Below the pieces are notes generated by a model. The model was not told the DNA's origin. It did no database searches and worked only from the letters and a program-made list of their open reading frames with translations. Positions 5,389-11,411 of a stretch of 11,411 nucleotides of DNA are shown here, in pieces. Numbering within the stretch: the stretch's first letter is position 1; each line of letters opens with the position of its first letter. Source of the DNA: Minisyncoccota bacterium. Its GTDB lineage: Bacteria; Patescibacteriota; Minisyncoccia; Minisyncoccales; CG1-02-41-26. Both the position numbers and the translations under genes were made by a program. The stretch spans positions 1 through 11,411 of the forward strand of contig JAQURU010000022.1 in the NCBI GenBank assembly GCA_028715435.1, read 5' to 3'.

Positions 5389-7419
5389 TTAGATATCCAA
5401 ATTTTTCACGCTTTTGGCGTGGGTTTGGATAAACTTTTTGCGTGGGGCTACTTCCTGGCCCATTAAAATATCAAACATTCTATCTGCCTCTTTAGCATCC
5501 TCAACTTTTACTTGCAAAAGCACACGGTTAGCTGGATTCATAGTTGTTTCCCAAAGTTCTTCTGGATTCATTTCGCCCAAACCCTTATATCGTTGAACAA
5601 AAACACCGGATATTTTTTCACCCTCTGCTTCTGTTACTTCGCCCTCTTCGGTTTCTGCTGTTTCTACTGATTTCTTTTTGCTTTCTTTTTGAATACCTTT
5701 TTCTTTTAAAATATCGTCGATAATCTCTTCTTTTTCACTATCGTTATAAGCATATTCAAGCCGCTTGCCTGATTTGATTTTGTAAAGAGGAGGCTGGGCA
5801 ATATACAAATATCCTTTTTCAATAATTTCCTTAAAGTGCCTGAAGAATAAAGTTAAAAGCAATGTTCTAATATGAGCTCCATCAACATCAGCATCAGACA
5901 TTATAATGATTCTATGATATCGCAGCTTGCTAATGTCAAAATCCTGGGCAATGGCAGTGCCCAAAGCAATAATTAAAGTTTTTATTTCTTCTGAAGAAAG
6001 CATCCTATCCAAGCGAGCTCTTTCCACATTTAAAATTTTTCCCTGCAATGGCAAAATAGATTGGAACCTTCTGTTTCTGCCCATTTTTGCGCTTCCTCCA
6101 GCCGACGGGCCTTCCACAATGTAAAGCTCTGATTCTGCTGGTTCTTTTGAAGTGCAATCAGCCAATTTGCCAGGCAAAGTTAACCCGTCCAAAACGCCTC
6201 TTCGCAAAACAGTGGTTCTGGCTGCTTTCGCTGCTTTTCTGGCCCGAGCTGACAACAAACAAGTTTCCACAATGGCTCTAGCATCTTGAGGATTTTTTTC
6301 TAAATATTCAGAAAACATTTCCCCCATAACTGCCTCAACAGCTGTTTTGGCCTCGGGATTACCAAGCTTTGCTTTGGTTTGGCCTTCAAATTGAGTGTCT
6401 CTTAGCTTAACAGAAACAACAGCCACCAACCCCTCTCTCACATCATTGCCGGTTAAGTTTTCGTCTTTTTCTTTGATAAACCCGTTCTTCCTGGCATAAT
6501 CATTGATAGTTCTAGTAAGGGCAGTTCTAAGCCCTGTTAAGTGCATTCCTCCTTCGCCCGTGTAAATATTATTGGCAAAGCTTTCCTCTAAACATTCGAA
6601 TTCTTTTAAATATTGTAAAGATGCTTCAACAGTAACTCCCTCTCTTTCAGCTTTGCAATAAAAAACATTGTTATGTCGAGTTTCTGCTTCTCCAACTAAA
6701 TGCCTTACATAAGACTTAAGCCCGCCCTCAAAATAAAATTTATAAACAAAAGGAAACAAGGGCTGCCTCTCGTCGGTAATAGTTATTTTAACTCCGCTGG
6801 TTAAATAAGCCTGCTGGCGCAAATGGCTGATGATTCTTTTTAAATCAAAAATACAATCTTTATCTTTAAAAATTTCCTGATCAGGTTCAAAAATTACTGT
6901 TGTGCCAGTTTGGCGGCATGCACTAACCTTTTCCACTTTGGTTTTAACATTGCCCCGTGAGTATTCCTGAGCCCATTTAAAACCATCGCGGCAAACCTCA
7001 ACCCTCATGTATTTACTTAAAGCGCAAACAACCGAAACCCCAACCCCATGCAACCCTCCTGCCACCTTATAAGCTTCTCCTCCAAATTTACCGCCTGCAT
7101 GCAAAGTAGTCATAACTGTTTCAATGGTTGATTTGCCCGTATCTGGATGTTTTTCCACTGGAATTCCCCTGCCATCATCAGAAACCTTAACTTTATTATC
7201 TCTCATTAAAACTACTTCAATATTTTGGCAATAACCACCCATTGCCTCATCCAATGAATTATCAAAAACCTCCCATATTAAATGATGTAACCCATCAGGA
7301 CCAGTTGAGCCAATATACATGCCAGGCCTTTTTCTAACCGGCTCCAAACCCTTAAGAACGTATATGTCCTTCGCGGTATATGAGCCATTATTTTTGTTTT
7401 CATCTTTTTTTGTAGCCAT
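5389..7419 (-). CDS. gyrB: DNA gyrase subunit B
   Basis: A 676-aa ATPase subunit of DNA gyrase (GyrA2B2), which introduces negative supercoils. The GHKL ATPase domain contains Glu50 and Asn54 in EVFDNSLDE, DDGRGIP at 81-87 and GGLHGVGVSVV at 121-131. The transducer domain carries the ATP-contacting QTKAKLGN (347-354). The TOPRIM domain has EGPSAGG (436-442) and SDADVDG with Asp509/511/513. The C-terminal region has QRYKGLGEMNPEELWETTMNP. A short, highly charged insert (residues 577-603) precedes that last motif. Odd points: the usual Asp in EGDSAGG is Pro438, and the Lys/Arg before GKILNVE is Gln459. These match E. coli Asp426 and Lys447, where quinolone-resistance changes occur. It could in principle be ParE, but overall similarity favours GyrB. 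It follows pheT by 31 nt. Confidence 0.95.
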   Translation of the reverse strand: MATKKDENKNNGSYTAKDIYVLKGLEPVRKRPGMYIGSTGPDGLHHLIWEVFDNSLDEAMGGYCQNIEVVLMRDNKVKVSDDGRGIPVEKHPDTGKSTIETVMTTLHAGGKFGGEAYKVAGGLHGVGVSVVCALSKYMRVEVCRDGFKWAQEYSRGNVKTKVEKVSACRQTGTTVIFEPDQEIFKDKDCIFDLKRIISHLRQQAYLTSGVKITITDERQPLFPFVYKFYFEGGLKSYVRHLVGEAETRHNNVFYCKAEREGVTVEASLQYLKEFECLEESFANNIYTGEGGMHLTGLRTALTRTINDYARKNGFIKEKDENLTGNDVREGLVAVVSVKLRDTQFEGQTKAKLGNPEAKTAVEAVMGEMFSEYLEKNPQDARAIVETCLLSARARKAAKAARTTVLRRGVLDGLTLPGKLADCTSKEPAESELYIVEGPSAGGSAKMGRNRRFQSILPLQGKILNVERARLDRMLSSEEIKTLIIALGTAIAQDFDISKLRYHRIIIMSDADVDGAHIRTLLLTLFFRHFKEIIEKGYLYIAQPPLYKIKSGKRLEYAYNDSEKEEIIDDILKEKGIQKESKKKSVETAETEEGEVTEAEGEKISGVFVQRYKGLGEMNPEELWETTMNPANRVLLQVKVEDAKEADRMFDILMGQEVAPRKKFIQTHAKSVKNLDI

Positions 7420-7450
7420 TTTTTAAAATTTAAAATTTAGAACTTAAAAT

Positions 7451-9499
7451 TTATTTACGTATTTCCCATTCTGGATTTTCCTCTAATGCTTTAATAATTT
7501 TTTTGTGCTCTTCGTCTACTTCTTTGGCGGTCAAGGTCTTGTTCTCATCTTGATAAATTATATGAAAAGCCAAATTTTCTTTTCCCTCTTCAAGTTCTAA
7601 ACCGGTGTAAGCGTCGAATAAATCAACGTCTTTAACAATCTTTCCGCCACTTGCATTAATAATATTTAAAATATCTACTACTTTTGTTCCTAAAGGCACC
7701 ACCACAGCTAAATCGCGAAAGGCAGCGGGATGAAAAACAATTGGCTCATACTCGGTTTGCTCATTAGCTAATTTAATGATTTTGTCAAAATCCAAATCAA
7801 ACATAAAAACCCTTTCTTTAATTCCTAAATTTTCCAAAACTTGAATAGCAATTTCCCCTAAAAATCCTACTTCCTTGGAAGCAACTTTGATTTCAGCCGA
7901 TCTGTTCTCCTGCCATAAATTATAGATTGAATTATTAGGCGTTGCTTTTATATCATCAAACCAAATATCCATAATGCCCAGATCATTTAATAGCTCTTCT
8001 AATACGCCTTTTAGCTCAAAAAATCCCTCGCTGTTTTTCCCTTTTTTAGCAAAAACCCCAGACAGCATTATTTTCTCTTGAATTTTTTCATTGCGGAATA
8101 TGTTACCAACTTCAAAAATTTTTACTTCTTGGAAATTTTTTAAATTTTCTTTAACATTTTTTAACAATCCAAAAACCAAAGAAGGCCTTAAATATCTATT
8201 TAATGAACTGATTGGATTTTCAATTTCCAAGAGATTTTTAACTGGCCAATCCAAACACCCTTGTTCTTTTTCACCAATAAAGGAATAGTTATATGCCTCG
8301 CAAAAACCTAATTCTTTCAAAACCTTTTTAGCGCAATCCTGCCAAAAGAAACTATCATTTCTTTGGGGTGGATTTAAAGAAGACTTGGGGAAAATTGATT
8401 GAATATTATTATAGCCAAAAATTCGGCCGATTTCTTCAATTAAATCCTCTTGCAAGCAAACATCAACTCGCCTGGTTGGGCATTCAACCAAAATATGCTT
8501 GGGTCCAGAATCACGGCAAATAAAGCCCAGCGAAGTTAAAATCTTCACGCATTGGGCTTTAGAAATTTCAAAACCTAATAATCGGCTGGGGTAATTGATT
8601 TCCAGTTTTATTTTCTTGGGTAAAACTTTTTTGGGGTAAATATCAACTTTTCCTTGGGCCAATTTTCCTCCGGCCACTTTTTGTAAAATAAAAGCAACCC
8701 GAGACAAGGCAAAATCAATTAAATTTGGGTCGGGTTGGTTTTCAAACCGAGAAGAAGCGTCTGTTCTTATTTTTAATTTTTGCGAAGCCCTTCTTACCAA
8801 GCCAGTGTTAAAATTAGCCGCCTCAACTACAATATTTTTGGTATTTTTGTCAATACCCGTTTCTTCTCATCCTTTAATGCCAGCAATTGCCACTGGCTTT
8901 CGCAAATCAGCAATAACTAAAATACTTTCATCTAAGAGATAGGGCTTTTTTTCTTTGTCTAGTGTTTTGATATCTTCGCCCTTGCCAGCCCGCCTCACGA
9001 AAATTTGCTTTCCAATTTTTTCTGCATCAAAAGCATGCAACGGCTGCCCTGTTTCTAACATCACAAAATTGGTAGCATCCACTATGTTGTTTATGGGCTG
9101 CAAACCGCAGGCCTTTATTTTTTCTTTTAACCATAAAGGCGATTCTTTTACTTGAACATCTTTTAAGTAAATTGCTCCGTACCTCAAGCAATCATCTGTT
9201 TGGTCAACCTCCACTCTCAAAACATCTTTTATTTGTAAATTTTTATCTTCTTTTGGGCTAGCTAAAGGAGCTTTTAACTTTAAGCCCTCAATGGCGCAAA
9301 CTTCCCTGGCAATACCAATGTGTGATAAACAATCGTGAGCTCTATTGGGTAAAACATCAATGTCCAAAATCCAGTCTTTGTTTTGTTTTTCCACCGCCTC
9401 AACTTCAAAGCTATGCAACATTAAAACATCGCCCAATTTTTTGGCATCGATCAGTTTGCCATTAATATATTCTTTTATCCAATTGTATGAAAATTTCAT
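7451..9499 (-). CDS. pheT: Phenylalanyl-tRNA synthetase beta subunit, interrupted by one in-frame TGA
   Basis: 682 codons in one frame, with TGA at codon 211 (8869-8867). PheT pairs with PheS to charge tRNA-Phe. The N-terminus (MKFSYNWIKEYING) is followed by LDIDVLPNRAHDCLSHIGIAREV. The B3/B4 region includes AIAGIKG-TGA-EETG, where the family has GG. B5 lies near residues 290-365, with CPTRRVDVCLQEDLIEEIGR. The catalytic-like core follows, and an FDX-ACB anticodon-binding domain ends the protein (about 588-682, HPAAFRDLAVVVP). The approximately 100-residue tRNA-binding (EMAP-like) domain usually inserted near residue 40 is absent. Similarity to the family runs straight across the TGA with no frame change. 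Hence either UGA is read as Gly, or the gene has a fresh nonsense mutation, or the base is an error. If read as a stop, the halves are 9499-8867 and about 8866-7451. It starts 1 nt after the pheS stop. Confidence 0.85.
8867..8869 (-). other. In-frame TGA at a conserved glycine codon of pheT
   Basis: The minus strand reads AAA GGA TGA GAA GAA. PheT proteins have a GG pair here, followed by an acidic or small residue (AIAG-x-GG-EE/AD). One GGA-to-TGA change accounts for it. None of the 11 genes with visible 3' ends uses TGA as stop (nine TAA, two TAG). Confidence 0.7.
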
Positions 9500-9500
9500 G

Positions 9501-10547
9501 TTAAAACTGTTCCAAAAACCTCATATCGTTTTGGTACAGCAACCTAATATCATTAATTTTATACTTTAGCAAAGCCAGCCTATCAACCCCCACGCCAAAA
9601 GCAAAACCACACCACCCATGCCCAGCAGAAACTGAAACATTCAGCCCGGCTGCTTTAAAAACATTTGGGTGAGTCATTCCGGCCCCCATTATTTCCATCC
9701 ACTTGCCATCTGCTCTTTTAGCGTCAATTTCAAAACTGGGTTCGGTGAAGGGAAAAAACCCAGGCCGCAGGCGAATCTCAACATTGGCTTTAAAAAATCT
9801 CTTTAAAAATTCTTCAATAATAGCTTTAAAATTGCAAGCTGATACTTCTTTGTCAACCATTAATCCTTCTAATTGATAAAATTGGGCTTCGTGTTTAGCA
9901 TCTGTGGCTTCGTTCCTAAAAACTCTGCCAGGCACAATAATGCGCAAAGGGGGCTGATGAGTTTCCATATAGCGCACTTGCACAGGGCTGGTATGCGTTC
10001 GCATCAACAACTTATTACTTTTGTTGTTATTTGTTATTTGTTTTTTGTAATTTGTGGACATATTTTGGCGCAGCCAAAATGTGTCCTGCATGTCCCGAGC
10101 TGGATGATCTTTAGGCACATTTAAAGCATCAAAGTTATACCATTCGGTTTCCAGCTCTGGGCCTTGGGCAATTTCAAAACCCATTGTTTGGAATATCTTC
10201 AAAGCATCCTTTAAAACTAAAGTTAAAGGGTGCAAATGGCCTCTGGCCATTTTTGTGCCAGGCCGTGTTATGTCTATTCTTTCTGTTGTTTGTTTTATTT
10301 CACTAGCAGTATTTTTTATTTCCTTTTTTCTTTGCTCAAAAAACTCCTCAATTTCTTGTTTTAAAACATTAGCTTCTTGCCCAAGCGCTTTTTTTTCCTC
10401 AATTGCCAAGTCCTTCAAGGAATCAAAAATCAAAGCAACCTCTCCTTTTTTGCCCAAATATTTCTTAAATGTTTTTTCAATTTCATCTAAGTCAACAACC
10501 TTATCAATCTCTTGTTTCGCCCTATTTTTTAGCTCTTGTAAATCCAT
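9501..10547 (-). CDS. pheS: Phenylalanyl-tRNA synthetase alpha subunit
   Basis: A 348-aa class II synthetase subunit. The N-terminal coiled-coil arm (residues 1-90) contacts tRNA. The catalytic domain shows PGTKMARGHLHPLTLV (96-111), DMQDTFW (152-158), RTHTSPVQVRYM (183-194), GRVFRNEATDAKHEAQFYQLEG (207-228), RPGFFPFTEPSFEID (261-275), EIMGAGMTHPNV (285-296) and the motif-3-like GFAFGVGVDRLALL (314-327). A low-complexity Asn/Lys/Thr-rich insert, residues 163-180, replaces a short loop; its DNA is an AT-rich repeat. The gene starts with ATG; the nearest purine-rich run (AGAGGA) is 15 nt upstream, too far to be typical. It is first in pheS-pheT-gyrB. Confidence 0.97.
   Translation of the reverse strand: MDLQELKNRAKQEIDKVVDLDEIEKTFKKYLGKKGEVALIFDSLKDLAIEEKKALGQEANVLKQEIEEFFEQRKKEIKNTASEIKQTTERIDITRPGTKMARGHLHPLTLVLKDALKIFQTMGFEIAQGPELETEWYNFDALNVPKDHPARDMQDTFWLRQNMSTNYKKQITNNNKSNKLLMRTHTSPVQVRYMETHQPPLRIIVPGRVFRNEATDAKHEAQFYQLEGLMVDKEVSACNFKAIIEEFLKRFFKANVEIRLRPGFFPFTEPSFEIDAKRADGKWMEIMGAGMTHPNVFKAAGLNVSVSAGHGWCGFAFGVGVDRLALLKYKINDIRLLYQNDMRFLEQF
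10008..10060. repeat. In-frame AT-rich repeat tract within pheS
   Basis: The plus strand shows reiterated TTGTTATT / TTTGTTATTTG units ending TTTTTTGTAATTTGTGG. On the minus strand it encodes the Asn/Lys/Thr-rich insert around PheS residues 163-180, absent from typical PheS. It looks like a mini-repeat that expanded or inserted without breaking frame. Confidence 0.5.
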
Positions 10548-10580
10548 GTTAAAACAAAAAAATCCTCTTTGATATTATTT

Positions 10581-10609
10581 ATTTTACCTCAAAATCAAAG
10601 TGAAAACAA
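10581..10609 (-). promoter_or_regulatory. Candidate promoter for pheS-pheT-gyrB
   Basis: TTGTTT (10609-10604), a 17-nt spacer and TAAAAT (10586-10581). The -10 is one mismatch from consensus and the -35 matches at three positions, so this is a modest candidate. The position is sensible: just after the terminator of the upstream gene and about 35 nt before the pheS start. Confidence 0.45.
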
Positions 10610-10630
10610 GCTAATTTTATCCACAAAATA

Positions 10631-10663
10631 ATATAAAAGGAGGCACCTTGAAAGTACCTCCTT
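10631..10663 (-). terminator. Intrinsic terminator after the PyrF-PyrE gene
   Basis: On the minus strand AAGGAGGTAC (10663-10654) pairs with GTGCCTCCTT (10646-10637) with one G-U pair around a 7-nt loop. It is followed at once by TTTTATATTATTTT. It lies 23 nt after the stop codon and separates this gene from pheST. Confidence 0.75.
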
Positions 10664-10685
10664 CTAGTCCGCTTTTTAACGAACT

Positions 10686-11411
10686 TTAGTTATTTTGTAA
10701 ATAATTGACAGTTTCGTCGTATTTGGCTTGGTCAATCAAACCTTCATCCAAATATAACTTTAGTGCATCACTCATCTTGAAAACAGTATGGAGTTTATAG
10801 CCAGACTGCTGCAGTGCTTCCTCTCCGCCTTGTTCGCGGTCAAACAGCACGGCAATATCCTTCACGATTAGCTTATTCTTTTCTAGAACTTGTGCCGCCT
10901 CTATCTTGCTGTCTGCTTTCGTGACAAGGTCATCAATAAGCAAAGCTTTCTGCCCTGGCTCATAGAGCCCGTCAATATCTCCAGCTAATCCGTGTGTTTT
11001 GGATATTTTGGGAGATATCATTGGAACTTTGGATTGATGAACCATCACTGAAACGATAGGTGTCACTGCCGTTGGAATATCAGAAAAGATGTCAAAATCA
11101 ATTTTATCTTCCTGAATTTTTTCCAACATCGCCTCCGCCACTTGATCTAAGAGATTAGGAATAGATCTGAGAATCCGTAGGTTAATGTAAAATGGCGACA
11201 ATGGTGCATCTGGTTGTGTATCGTGGAGCTTTAATTTAAACGCACCGAACTTGATTGCTCCGCAAGCATACAAAGCAAGAGCCAGATGCCGACGACGTAA
11301 TTCTTTCAGCCCCTCTTCAATTTCTGCCACAATTTTATCTGCCGCTTCAGCCGGATTTTCGGATTTGTAGATAGCGCTGCCAACCACAATCATATCCGCG
11401 CCATTTAATAT
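10686..11411 (-). CDS. pyrE: C-terminal part of a fused OMP decarboxylase / orotate phosphoribosyltransferase
   Basis: 241 codons of a gene that runs off the right edge. The frame is open to 11411, so the Met at 11393 is internal. The first visible residues (ILNGADMIVVGSAIYKSENPAEAA) are the last strand and phosphate-binding loop of a PyrF/HUMPS-type beta/alpha barrel. From about visible residue 35 onward is orotate phosphoribosyltransferase: DIFSDIPTAVTPIVS, PKISKTHGLAGDIDG, then the PRPP loop ALLIDDLVTKADSKIEAA and LFDREQGGEEAL. Together they catalyse the last two steps of UMP synthesis, with decarboxylase first, the reverse of the animal UMP synthase order. The barrel could be hexulose-phosphate synthase instead, but the PyrE partner favours PyrF. 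The base composition looks patchily more GC-rich than in the neighbours (about 58% in one 60-base stretch). A terminator follows. Confidence 0.85.
   Translation of the reverse strand: MLNGADMIVVGSAIYKSENPAEAADKIVAEIEEGLKELRRRHLALALYACGAIKFGAFKLKLHDTQPDAPLSPFYINLRILRSIPNLLDQVAEAMLEKIQEDKIDFDIFSDIPTAVTPIVSVMVHQSKVPMISPKISKTHGLAGDIDGLYEPGQKALLIDDLVTKADSKIEAAQVLEKNKLIVKDIAVLFDREQGGEEALQQSGYKLHTVFKMSDALKLYLDEGLIDQAKYDETVNYLQNN

Noticed and set aside
7451..8800. The C-terminal part of PheT as an independent gene starting at TTG.
   Set aside because: Family similarity continues upstream of that TTG to the TGA and beyond; the TTG is an ordinary Leu codon and has no ribosome-binding site.
8867..8869. 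TGA in pheT as a selenocysteine or tryptophan codon.
   Set aside because: The family has glycine here, not Cys/Sec or Trp. Trp is written TGG throughout, and no selenocysteine insertion hairpin was noticed downstream.
1..11411. CRISPR array, tRNA or rRNA genes, insertion sequence or prophage.
   Set aside because: I saw no regularly spaced direct repeats, cloverleaf, rRNA stretch, transposase or phage gene in either strand.

Overview
The window is an AT-rich stretch (roughly 35-40% GC by eye) in which every recognisable gene lies on the minus strand, so transcription runs from high to low coordinates. The gene content is bacterial: gyrB, secE-nusG-rplK and pheST. The genes are compact and tightly packed, most starts lack a Shine-Dalgarno sequence, PheT is shortened, and a PyrF-PyrE fusion and an archaeal-looking thymidylate gene pair are present. 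Together these suggest a reduced-genome bacterium of the Candidate Phyla Radiation (Patescibacteria). This placement is inferred from style and content and was not tested by phylogeny.

Layout in the direction of transcription: (1) 11411-10686, the 3' part of a fused OMP decarboxylase / orotate phosphoribosyltransferase gene, followed by a good intrinsic terminator. (2) A promoter candidate, then pheS-pheT-gyrB (10547-5389) packed with 1-31 nt gaps. pheT carries a single in-frame TGA exactly where the family has an almost invariant glycine. (3) A sigma70-type promoter just after gyrB, then secE-nusG-rplK (5300-4003); the usual next gene, rplA, is absent. (4) A four-gene block, 3960-489: a secreted DUF4430 (transcobalamin C-terminal-like) protein, a DUF6580-type membrane protein, a three-domain protein (dCTP deaminase + MtrA-like corrinoid domain + DUF4346), and an archaeal-type thymidylate synthase. 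(5) A non-coding 244-base stretch with a palindromic element, a consensus promoter and a structured leader, driving a truncated small membrane-anchored protein at the left edge.

The most interesting part is block 4. The dCTP deaminase would supply deoxyuridine nucleotides and ThyA would methylate dUMP. The fused MtrA-like domain keeps the histidine that coordinates cobalt in methanogen MtrA, and the two upstream genes look like a cell-surface and membrane pair of a type that could capture a corrinoid. This suggests a corrinoid-linked route to dTMP with its own scavenging proteins. The domain calls are strong; the pathway is inference.

Second, the TGA in pheT may be UGA read as glycine (the SR1/Gracilibacteria code, table 25), a recent GGA-to-TGA mutation, or a sequencing error. 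None of the 11 genes whose 3' end is visible stops at TGA, which is compatible with recoding. However, only one in-frame TGA occurs in about 10 kb of coding sequence, which is low for known code-25 genomes.

Third, a palindromic repeat family occurs twice, at 420-463 and 3120-3166, with compensatory base changes between copies. One copy is inserted in frame in the membrane protein gene.
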